This document shows positions 13,401-21,454 of a DNA stretch of 64,000 bases, piece after piece (within the stretch, counting starts at the first letter, position 1; each line of letters begins with the position of its first letter). The notes beneath the pieces are model-generated. The model saw only the letters and a program-made list of their open reading frames with translations. It was not told the DNA's origin and did no database searches. The translations under genes were made by a program, and so were the position numbers. The stretch is from Enoplosus armatus (taxonomy: Eukaryota > Chordata > Actinopteri > Centrarchiformes > Enoplosidae): assembly GCF_043641665.1 (NCBI RefSeq), contig NC_092181.1:18265463-18329462 (forward strand). Reading direction: 5' to 3'.

Positions 13401-16187
13401 GTTACCAATTTGAAAACAAAATTGAGGTAATCCATCCAGATATATTTTGATATATTTCAGTCTGGATCAAAGTGGTGGACTGACAGAGTTCCTACATTGA
13501 ATAGTTTGCCATGTGATAGACTGGTGATCTGCTGAGAACGTTTTCTTGCCTCTCAGCCAGTGCATGCTGAGATAGGCTCAAGCATGCCCTTCTCCACGGC
13601 TGTAAGTGGAATAAGCAGTTGTAGATAAGCATGCTTGTGTGTATGTGCATGCATAATAGTGTTAGTTTCACTGAATGGCTCATTACAGAAAAGCAGTCTT
13701 TGTGGAATTATTCAAATCTCTGATTAATGTGATCTGTGATTTTTGCCTTTCTCGCAGTGGCAGGGTCAAAACGTGTGGTTTAAGATATCACCGGGAGCTT
13801 TATTGTTAATTATACTTGCAGTGAACAGTTGTTAATGTACTCACTGTCTGTCCTTGTTTCAGGAACACATGATCCTCTGCCGCTTCGCAGACCAAACTGC
13901 TGTCCAGCTCCCTCCCGAGAGGCGACTCATAGGTACTAAATCTTCTCCTTACACCTACATACATTCACCCACCTTACCTTTTTATACGTCTTTATGTACA
14001 TTCTTATGCCAAATTACATTTAAATTCATATCTCAAAGAAATGTATCCGGCACATTCTTCCACATGATCCGGTGATATTTTATTTTTTTGTCACAACATC
14101 GGCGTGCACTAAATGATAATTGTTTAGTACATGCCGATGTTGTGTTTGCTGAGGTTTTTTTTACCCTGTGACCCAACTGCTCTACTTTTTCAAAAGGTCT
14201 AGACTTTTGAGAAGTGTGGAAAATGTTAATGGATTTCTGCCGTGTGACAAAACAGCTGCAGCAAACAGCTGCCAGATCAGTGTTGTCAAATTCAGAGGGA
14301 AGAGTTTTGTCAGACTGAGATCTTCAGACCTGTGCTGAAGCTTCACTGTACAGTGTTTCATTATGTTGAGGACTCTCTTCACCCTGATAGTTCTCCAGCT
14401 TATCAAAGCTTCCCTCTGAATCCGAGGAGGTTCCCCAATGCCTCGTCAGTCTGAAGCCCTTTCATATGTACCTGACACCACCTGTCACAGAGGTTTCTGC
14501 TCTACATCAGTTAACAGGGCTCAACCTCTCCCACTAACATTTTCTAACCATGTTTGATCTCATCTCTCCAGAGCCTGCCACTGTGTCACTTTGACCACCT
14601 AAGCAGCATGGCAGACCAAAGCTCGCATTTACAGTGGCTGGCACCTACTGCCTAACTGCGAAACTGCATTTGAAGTCTGTGTTGAAAGGAAATCCTAAGA
14701 GAAAAGCATGATAATCAGTGTGAAGTTGTTGATGAATGAGTCGCTTCTTTAGGATGTTGTCACACACAAATGCTAGGAACAGACAGGAAATGCACAAAAC
14801 CACCTACAATGCAATATGCAAACCCATACAGTAGCTCTACAATGAATGCTGTTTAATTAGAGCCTGACTGATATGTTGGTCTGCTGATATTGGCCTAGAT
14901 ATATCAGCATCAGCCGCATATGCAGACAAATGACAAATGAATAAAAAAAAATAACAGCACAGAAGAATTAACAATTAACCTAAACAGTGAACTTAATACC
15001 TGCAGGAAGTTTGCGTAAAACTTGCAATTTGTATAAGATTCTGAACAGACTATTTCCTGTGGATGCTGCAATGTATCAGACGATTTTTCTTCATATTTTT
15101 AGGAACACAATTCTGTATTATGATTTTCTTTTAATTTCACCATCACACATACGTTGTAATAGTCCAAGCAGCCTGGCTTGATAATAAATAAATAAAGATA
15201 TCAACTCGTAAAACAACCCTTAAATGCATTTATATTATAAAATTCTCACACCCTTAAAATCAAGAGGGCGTCATGACCCCCCTGTGGAGCTTTGGTGACC
15301 CACAGGTTGGGAACCACTGGTGCAGGGCACTGTTTGACCTATTCATTTGGGTTAAGATCTGGTCCACATCAAATGATTCACGTGATTTTCATTCTTATGA
15401 AACCATTCAGTGACCCCCCCCCCCCCCTCATGCCCTGTGGATATGGACATCCTGGGAGAGACGACACATCAGGATAGAAATGTTTCCTCAAAAGACAGCG
15501 TCACTTATATTTTTTCCTCTGTCGTTTTGATCCAGAATCATTTGGATGTGAACTATGTCATGCAGCACATGTGTACGGCAGCATGAACAAATATAGCAAA
15601 TGTTTCTCCTCTCGCTTATTTAGGTTTTTTCCTTTTAACATTTGGACTGTGTGTTGGCAGATATGACGAAAATAATTAGCAGTACGGTTTCATAGGTTGC
15701 ATTTTTATATGACAGTTTTTTCTATGGAATTTGTTAGATTTTTATCAATGTATAACAACAGATTTTTACAATAAACAATCCTGCAAAATACACTAATAAC
15801 CTAATTAGAGGAATCCTCGCCAAACATGTTTTTTCTCTTAAATATCAGTATTGCATTGGTACATTGGTTAGGATTTACTTAGGCTGTGCTTTGTGGTGTT
15901 GTCATTTTGGATTGCTTTACATGGTAAAATAACAGGCGTCAAGTGTAAGAAAATGCTTGAAAATGCAATCATTTTTTTCTTTTTGGATTACTCCAGGTAA
16001 ACAGTGTATGGGCCTGGTGGACTTGGACCGATCGTGGGCAGCAGAGACTCATGGGTACTCGATGCGGGTGATGACTATGGAGCCTGAAAGCTGTTCACCA
16101 AAGAACAACATGCTGGTGGGAAGGCCGCCGCAAAAGAGTGGACTGGAAGTCGATGCCAGCCAACTGGAAGCGCCGGTGCATAATTAG
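1382..16187 (+). CDS. gstcd: GSTCD, 3' part (7 exons, 238 C-terminal residues)
   Basis: Joined exons 1382-1497, 1849-1893, 2140-2268, 7810-7943, 10814-10844, 13863-13932 and 15997-16187 give one open frame ending in TAG at 16185-16187; all six introns are GT-AG and the phases agree. The product matches the C-terminal half of vertebrate GSTCD, a Rossmann-fold methyltransferase-like domain following a GST C-terminal-like region that lies upstream of this window. Visible motifs are VVDFCSGTGHVGI (SAM-binding loop, split by an intron), VALHACGIATD and SPCCYGF, typical of the METTL25/RRNAD1-like methyltransferase group, then EHMILCRFADQTAVQLPP and MEPESCSPKNNM. The substrate is not known to me, and catalytic activity is inferred from the fold. 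The first visible codon is split (phase 1), so at least one exon lies to the left. The tail after the conserved NNMLVG is about 18 residues longer than the human protein as I remember it. The gene name is secure; the exact function is not. Confidence 0.95.
1849..1893 (+). CDS. gstcd: GSTCD exon (GHVGIVLAHTLPDCK)
   Basis: 45 nt, in frame at both ends (phase 0/0). The acceptor is ctctcag and the donor is gtaact. It completes the SAM-binding loop (GHVGIVLAH). This short exon could be skipped without a frameshift, but that would remove the cofactor loop. Confidence 0.92.
2140..2268 (+). CDS. gstcd: GSTCD exon (VLLIENKEESL...FHIG)
   Basis: 129 nt, phase 0/0. The acceptor is attcaag and the donor is gtgagc. 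It encodes VLLIENKEESLVRAQ and GFIQANLDYFTGPFHIG. The acidic ENKE at the end of the second strand is where methyltransferase folds usually hold the ribose of SAM (family knowledge). Confidence 0.93.
3847..4093. mobile_element. 247-bp MITE with TTAA target duplication (piggyBac-like)
   Basis: The element is bounded by TTAA at 3847-3850 and 4090-4093. Inside these are perfect 13-base inverted repeats: left AGGCAGAATGAGT, right ACTCATTCTGCCT. The interior is GC-richer than its surroundings and has no reading frame that would encode a transposase. TTAA duplication with short terminal repeats is the hallmark of piggyBac-type elements, so this is probably a non-autonomous derivative. Sharp ends suggest it is relatively young. 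Confidence 0.85.
6695..6724. repeat. TTAT-type simple repeat
   Basis: An imperfect run of TTATT and TTAT units inside the long GSTCD intron. Confidence 0.7.
7810..7943 (+). CDS. gstcd: GSTCD exon (VALHACG and PCCYG motifs)
   Basis: 134 nt, phase 0 in and phase 2 out. The acceptor is cacttcag; the donor gtttgt is weak but follows AAG-AG in frame. It encodes VALHACGIATDMVMEHC and SPCCYGFIQNAIKF, the most diagnostic stretch of this protein. It sits after a 5.5-kb intron. Confidence 0.94.
9181..9450 (+). repeat. Dispersed repeat, copy A
   Basis: Shares long blocks in the same order and orientation with 10976-11265. Examples are ACACAATGAGACAAG, AATCGGAGGCAT, CCTGGACCGGAGTGCAATGA, CCAGTGAAAGGTGAAAGTG and ACCAGAAGAGATTCA. 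The transposon class is unknown. Confidence 0.75.
9650..9876 (+). mobile_element. 3' tail of an L2/Rex-like LINE (5'-truncated)
   Basis: An AT-rich stretch leads into TGCTGCTGAGCTGACCTGTC, TTTCATTGTATCGTTG and a terminal AATAAAACTGAATCTGAATC. This resembles the 3' ends of fish L2/Rex-type retrotransposons, which finish in a short repeated tail. No reverse transcriptase remains. Confidence 0.6.
10814..10844 (+). CDS. gstcd: GSTCD 31-nt microexon (SKKFQETLTYK)
   Basis: 31 nt, phase 2 in and phase 0 out. The acceptor is ttttttacag and the donor is gtatgc. It encodes the end of a split Ser codon plus KKFQETLTYK and matches the conserved stretch before EHMILCRF. The length is not a multiple of three, so skipping shifts the frame. 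Confidence 0.9.
10976..11265 (+). repeat. Dispersed repeat, copy B
   Basis: Paralogous to 9181-9450. It carries an extra segment of about 23 bases around 11140-11163 that copy A lacks. It begins about 130 bp after the 31-nt GSTCD exon. Confidence 0.75.
13420..13650 (+). repeat. Degraded LINE/SINE-tail-like fragment
   Basis: Contains TCTGGATCAAAGTGGTGGAC, a diverged form of 'GATGGACTGGCGACCTG', CTCAGCCAGTGCATGCTGAG, ATAGGCTCAAG and GGAATAAGCAGTTGTAGAT. These resemble the fish L2-type 3' tail (GGATAGGCTCCAGC ... GGATAAGCGG). Recognised from memory and heavily mutated. Confidence 0.5.
13863..13932 (+). CDS. gstcd: GSTCD exon (EHMILCRFADQTAVQLPP)
   Basis: 70 nt, phase 0 in and phase 1 out. The acceptor is ttgtttcag and the donor is gtacta. 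It encodes EHMILCRFADQTAVQLPP followed by ERRLI and a split Gly codon, almost identical to mammalian GSTCD. Confidence 0.94.
14092..14144. repeat. Near-perfect 22-bp inverted repeat, 9-nt loop
   Basis: The left arm is 14092-14113 and the right arm 14123-14144. The arms are complementary except for one G-T and one C-A pair. The loop is TGATAATTG. The stem stops exactly at these ends. Confidence 0.8.
14858..14935. repeat. Fragment of a GACCGATAT-type teleost repeat
   Basis: AGAGCCTGACTGATATGTTG followed by GATATTGGCC and ATATCAGCATCAGCC resembles a common fish repeat beginning AGAGCCCGACCGATAT. The boundaries are uncertain. Confidence 0.45.
15270..15319 (-). mobile_element. hAT (Charlie-like) transposon terminus
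   Basis: Read on the minus strand from 15319, it begins CAGTGGTTCCCAACCTGTGG, the standard end of vertebrate Charlie-type hAT elements, then GTCACCAAAGCTCCACAGGG. The opposite terminus is not identified, so this is probably a fragment. Confidence 0.65.
15997..16187 (+). CDS. gstcd: GSTCD terminal coding exon
   Basis: 191 nt including TAG at 16185-16187. The acceptor is ttactccag. It encodes KQCMGLVDLDR, then MEPESCSPKNNMLVG and a poorly conserved tail ending in APVHN. The 3' untranslated region follows; no AATAAA is seen in the next 2 kb. Confidence 0.94.
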
Positions 16188-18348
16188 GACTGCAAGCACC
16201 GCTGTACAGCAGTGCATCTTCAGTGTGGTCAGGGTTTGATAAAGCACTCTGTGCCTCCTGGCTGTGTCATGATGCTGCGAACACAACCATTTTTTATCCA
16301 CCCTCAACATTTTCTTTTTTTTATTTATTCTTAAGCCCTTCTGTAAGAAACGGCCTTGGAAAACGAAACAGATGTTTGCTTTTTTATTTCTGGACTAACA
16401 AAAGTCGTCTCCTGAAATCTCTCTCATACTGAAGGTAAAGGCAATATTGCTGTGATGTTTGAGCCAGTGAACACGTGGAAGAGTGCTTGCTGAGGGCTAC
16501 TCCTCTCCTAAGTTAAATGCAATCAATTATTGGATGCTTATTTGTAGTAAAAGAGCTCAAGTCTCTCACCAACTGTTACGTTACGTTTGAGTCTTTGCCT
16601 AAACAGTGTGATCAAGCTGTCAGCATAAACAGAAGCAGCAGGAATTACACACCCACATTGTGAATTAAGTACACCGCACTTGCACATGCTGTTTTTGCAA
16701 ATAGTCTGTATACGGCCTTCTGTGATACTCAGCAGTCAGCTCCCTCTGTTCCCAGGTATTAACAGATGAAGGAGAAATTCTGCGCTAAAAACTCATCTGC
16801 ACTTAAAGACGAGATGGGGAATTATCATTATCTACCTCTCATCCGTGTGTGTTTGTGAGAGGCAGAGAAATTGGATTTAAACTCGTATGACATCAGGTAA
16901 AATTCAGCGTTTGTCATGGTTCTGCAGAGAAACTGATTATTCCTCATAAAGAGTGAATGTGAGTATGGTATGCATCCCATCATACGGTTAATAGAAATGA
17001 ATATTGTATGATGCTGGCGAAAAGGTCAGTGTGCTTGATTAGATGCGCCCTGCTCAGAGCTTAGTAGCTGAAAATCACACTATACGCACCATATTTCCAA
17101 TCCTGTATACTTTAGACATACTATAGCCCTTAAGCTTCCTTTCTCCCTGGTGAAACTGGTCATCAGTTTCCTTTGTTCTCACCTTTGACAGTGTGCTGCG
17201 GCTGCTTGAGAAGGTAGCCGGAGAGCCAGTTTTCCTGCTCACACTGAAGGGATAAGACGAGAGACGTGCAGGCTTTTCCAGCGTCGAGCTCATCTGAATT
17301 CAGTCAGGAGAGTCAATCTATCTTGAGGTGAATGGCCACAGACACAGCTCCTTCCAAGGACTGGAATTTTTTCAAAAGGAGATGTCTGACTCCATGTTCA
17401 TGCTTGTGGCTGTGCACATTACAGAAATGCATATAGGCACAAAAGAGGAAAGAAAGAGAGAGAGAGAGTAGGTGGCACTCTTGCATGAGAGAGAAGAGCA
17501 TATCGAGGTGTCAAGTGGTTCGATTCAACCCAAACACCCGGGGCTGGAGGGTGACGAGACAAGATTCTTTGTTTGAACACAATAGGTGAGATGTCTGAGC
17601 TGCTTTCTATGTAAATGCGCAGCGTTTCTTTACTAATGATCCGCCTCGTGAAGCCTCTCTATGAGTACAGGAGGGAGCAGCTTTATTGCCATGTAGCTTT
17701 TCATATACAAGGAGTGTGCCTTGGTGTTGTGGTGCAGAACACTCAAAATACATATACAGATTAAGCGACAAAAAAGTACTGCTAACTGATTGACCTCAAT
17801 GCAAAAGTTGACAAGATGAGAGCTGAAGTTTTTTTTGGAGCAAAGGGAACCTGTGACTGAAGAAACCTGATATGCGTAGTAGATTGTCATTCATTCAGTG
17901 AGTAGTCTTTATGCTGACAATCAACATTAAAATAACACTTTTATGTTTTTCTATTAAACTCAGCGGACACTCTCTTCACCATGTAGGTTTTCAAAAGCAA
18001 TTTCATATGAACAATTTGTAGCAGCAGAAAACCTCTACTCGGAAATAATGGAGCTTTCATTGTTTTATTAACTTTAGTTATTACTTGTAATTAAAGTCCA
18101 GCTCGTCTTGGTGTTTTCCACTTCATTACACCGTTAGCGTTTATGGCCGTTTGCCTGCAACAATTCGTTGCTCCATATTTGGGGTCCCTCCCTATTAGTA
18201 TGAATTTTCTCTTTTGACAGTGACCTTGTTTGTGTGTTACTATAACAGGCACTTATATAAAGTACAACCCCAGATTGAATGGATACAAAGAGCCTCTGCT
18301 GCCCTTTCAATTATCTTGTGTGCGTCACTTCAGTTGTATATTTTTTCT

Positions 18349-18354
18349 AATAAA
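18349..18354 (+). terminator. Possible polyadenylation signal (AATAAA)
   Basis: The first canonical AATAAA on the + strand that I see after the GSTCD stop, about 2.16 kb downstream. An ATTAAA lies earlier, near 17952. Either could end GSTCD transcripts; neither is proven. Confidence 0.25.
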
Positions 18355-18649
18355 CAACATGGAGCATAATTATAGAAGTCGAGAATAACAACAAATTATT
18401 ATGCACACGTCTCCTCTTTGGTTGCCTACAGCAGGTCCCAGCTGCTGATATTTTGCAAGCCCCAATAATGTTGTAATCTCTTCCCTGATGCTTCTCATCC
18501 CACTTGTCACATCTGTTGTCACCTTATATATCCCCAGTTTAGGATTTCCCTGCATATATTCTATTTTTGCATTTATTTTCTACTTTTGTCGGCTGTAGCA
18601 TTGTCTGTTCAGAATGTAAAGTAATGACTCACTTTCCCCACGGGGTTCA

Positions 18650-19216
18650 TTAAAGGACGAGTTCATCCAAATCACACAAATAAATTTTTTCTTTTTCCTT
18701 TTATCCCTGACAGTTGACGCGTTTTATGTGGATTATCCAGAAGAACTTAGACATCATTTCTGGAAAGACATGTTGGTGTTTAGCTTTTTCAATACTTTTA
18801 GCTTCGCAAACATGGTAATGCTTTATTTTACAGGTCCTTTATTCCTTTATAATTTCCTCTGACATTTCCTGTAAAGAAACATGTAATTTGGGACGAAATA
18901 TAGGTTAAATAGTGTAGATTCAGTGTTCATTTGTCGTCTTTCCAAATACTTAATTCCAATTAATGTAACCTAAGGAGTCTCGCAGCAGGTCAGCTGAACA
19001 TGCAACAATCTGAATTGTGTCTACAAACAAGCATACAATTCAACACAACACACATAGGAGAACAAGTTAAATTAATATTTAGGTTTAAATTGATCAACAA
19101 CTGCTTCTAAAGTCAACTAAATCCTGCTAAAGTAACTTTTTAACGTTACAGAGATGGGCATCAAACTTCAGGTGAGACAATCTGGATTTTTGTGTTTTGG
19201 GTGAACTGAACTTTCC
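18650..19216. mobile_element. Degraded MITE with GTTCACCCAAA-type inverted ends
   Basis: The left end is TTAAAGGACGAGTTCATCCA near 18651. The right end, read in reverse, is GGAAAGTTCAGTTCACCCAA. This matches the common teleost end motif 'AGTTCACCCAAAA'. The interior is non-coding. The ends are diverged, so the limits are approximate. Confidence 0.55.
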
Positions 19217-20190
19217 ACAATATACCAATATTGTTGGTAATGGGGCTCTGAATAACCCATAACTTCTTTTTAAATGTAATAAATCATGGAGTTACATTCT
19301 TACAATCCAGTCATGAGAATAATGTGATTAATAGTGTAATTATACACGAGCGGCATGTCTCCGATCACTTGCTTCTAGAGATGTCAAACCTCTGTGCAAA
19401 GATTTATCATCAAACTGGTGACAGGGCGTAACAAGACGGCGGTGACTGTGAACAACCGGCAGTAATCAAACCAAACCTTCATCTCCAGCTCCATTGCTGA
19501 AAATGATGGCTATTAGTTACCCAATCATTTCATTTTTTCCCCCCATCCTTTCTTTCCACAGAGTCCTGGAGAATCATTTTATTGACTGACTTAAATTCTG
19601 GAGGCAGAAGGCTGTCACATCAGAACAGGAGGCAGACCTTTAAAACTGTGCCCCCAGACAGGAAGTGCAAGTCACCAGCCTTTGAATATGAAGTGCTGCT
19701 TATGAGCCAGGCAGGAGATAATTAACCTAATAGAAACAGACATAGCCTCTTGTCAAAGAATGAGAATAATAAAGACCTAGAAATTTCATTCAGGGGTGAA
19801 TCAAATTTTCAAGATGTGCAAAGTATGATGGGAAAATTGCTTTTTTTTTTATTACAACAATGCGATAGCCTAGGGAAAATATCTGACACAAAGCAGAGAC
19901 ACATTATGTCTGTAGATTGTAGAATCATTATGTTAAAAAACATTTCACTTGTGTTTTTATTTACAATAATTACAAGTCCAACATAAGCCTTTCTATTTAT
20001 TCTAGTTGTCCTCAAACTGTGTCAAACCGCTCATTTTGGGTTCTGTGCTGCTTTTCTTTTTGTCCTCTCCTGATTCGGACGCGGTCCTTTTCCCTGGATG
20101 GTCTTTACAGCGCGAGCAGCATCCACCTGGGTGGGCGATGCACCTGCGTGCCTCAGCGGGCTGCGCAATTAATTAAGGCATTTTCGAAGC

Positions 20191-20547
20191 ATGCGCGGCT
20201 CGACGCTGCATCCGGGGCCGCTTCCTCTGCGCCGTACAGGTCATGGCGTCATATTGAAAGTCCCGCGAGCGCGACTGGCCGGATCTCCGCGGCGTTTTGA
20301 CCGCTGGGTGTTGAACAGACGGGAGACGAGGTGTGACCGCAGTGGGTGCTGCTGGTTGGAGAGCCCGCTGGCTGAACTTGTGAGGAGAGAGAGAGAGAGA
20401 GAGACAGAGGGAGCTGTGCGCTCTCTTCCCCGGCAGAGTGCGTCCCGCTCCACACACTCACACACACACACACACACACATCGGGGTCACTCTACTTCCA
20501 GGCAGCGGACTGGTTTCACTCCGGCACCTCCTGAACATCGCGCATGA
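20191..20547 (+). other. Upstream ORF 1 before NPNT (118 codons)
   Basis: Starts with ATG and crosses the GA and CA runs, so it encodes low-complexity Arg/Glu and Thr/His stretches. Its stop TGA (20545-20547) overlaps the ATG of the next upstream ORF as ATGA. It probably encodes no functional protein; whether it is transcribed depends on the start site. Confidence 0.3.
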
Positions 20548-20681
20548 ACGGTCCGAGGGACGCCAGCAGAGCCGTCCTACCTGTGCACCTTCAGCGTGCG
20601 TCAAAGAAACTCTGCTCTCTCTTCGCCCAGTTGTTTCCTCCGCGGTGCTTTCGGATTACAACAAGCAGAGTGGGCGCGTAA
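20544..20681 (+). other. Upstream ORF 2, ending 7 nt before the NPNT ATG
   Basis: 45 codons plus TAA at 20679-20681. The ATG has C at -3 and A at +4, a weak context. The NPNT ATG (20689) has A at -3 and G at +4, a strong context. The two frames differ. Such an arrangement usually reduces and conditions translation of the main ORF. Confidence 0.5.
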
Positions 20682-20688
20682 CGTGACC

Positions 20689-20759
20689 ATGGATGTATGG
20701 ATAAAGTTGATGTTGTTGTACAGCTGCTGCTTTGGAGCAAGTGCAGACTTTGATGGCAG
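20689..20759 (+). CDS. npnt: NPNT exon 1: signal peptide
   Basis: 71 nt, ending in phase 2; the donor is gtaagg. [19 protein letters not shown] is a short hydrophobic signal peptide with likely cleavage after ASA, then DFDG and a split Arg, matching the mature start EFDGR of mammals. ATG is at 20689-20691 in context gtgaccATGg. Confidence 0.93.
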
Positions 20760-21422
20760 GTAAGGGCACATGGTTCACGTTGTCTGCGACGCTTTTGTGA
20801 AATAACACGAATCGTGATTAAGAAGACAAGCCGCCGTTTGATCAGTTCAATCCATGTATAGGCTGTTTCTGCAACAAAAAAAAAAAGAAAACTGCGCCTT
20901 TAAAGATCTTTAAAGGCGCTGCAAACTGAAGCATTATTTTAAGATCTCCAAACCGCGAAGCTGAATTTAGATGTGACTTAAAACATGTTGCTCCTGTGAG
21001 ATTCTGTGCGCTCAGATGCGATGCGAGTACTGATTCGTTGTTCTTGGCATCTCGTCTTTGTCTCTTTCAGTGTATTACCCCAACTTTTCTTTGGATGAAA
21101 ACCAAGTGCATCCAAAGCAGTGGGTTCTGCGCCCCAGAGCACTCACTTCTGTTACAGTAGAAGCAGTGTTTACATGTGCCAAAATCACACCGGGCGGTTC
21201 TTGTCTTGTGCAGATATCAGGCTGATTTTAAAGTGATGTGACAGCACATTGCCCGGTGCTTCGTGTTCAAACACGAATCCGATGAAGTATGTGAGGACGG
21301 AGGTGTGGAGACGTGCCAGACCCTGAAGAATGCACGTGTTGGAGATTTCGATCTGCCTATAGGTGCATCTGAGTTGATGAACGTGATGGATGATGCCAGC
21401 TTTTTTTTTTCTTTCTTCTTTC

Positions 21423-21454
<32 letters not shown>

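Larger units (their letters stand above)
10845..13862 (+). other. gstcd: GSTCD intron
   Basis: Non-coding. It contains copy B of the dispersed repeat (10976-11265) and a LINE-tail-like fragment (13420-13650). The middle is AT-rich with no recognised element. Confidence 0.7.
13933..15996 (+). other. gstcd: GSTCD intron
   Basis: Non-coding. It holds a short hairpin (14092-14144), a fragment like the common GACTGATATGTTGGTC repeat (about 14858-14930), a hAT-like terminus (15270-15319) and a C12-type homopolymer at 15415-15428. Confidence 0.7.
16188..20059. other. GSTCD 3' UTR and GSTCD-NPNT intergenic region
   Basis: No gene found. It contains a GA-rich run (17449-17469), a degraded inverted-repeat element (18650-19216) and AT-rich DNA. 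The GSTCD 3' UTR must lie in its first part; I cannot place its end. Confidence 0.6.
20060..20760 (+). promoter_or_regulatory. npnt: CpG island and probable NPNT promoter/5' UTR
   Basis: CpG is dense here (about 30 CpG between 20070 and 20360 by eye), while flanking DNA is CpG-poor and AT-rich. The island ends over the NPNT start codon. No TATA box is seen at a suitable place. It contains a GA run (20386-20404) and a CA run (20451-20480). The transcription start site cannot be fixed from sequence alone. Confidence 0.65.

Noticed and set aside
14630..15319. Possible full-length hAT element using CAGTGGCTGGCACC at 14632 as the other end
   Set aside because: The left motif matches the right end only in the first six bases, and no 8-bp target duplication is present.
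17517..17527. tRNA B-box-like GGTTCGATTC
   Set aside because: No matching A-box, no acceptor stem pairing and no cloverleaf in the 70 bases upstream.
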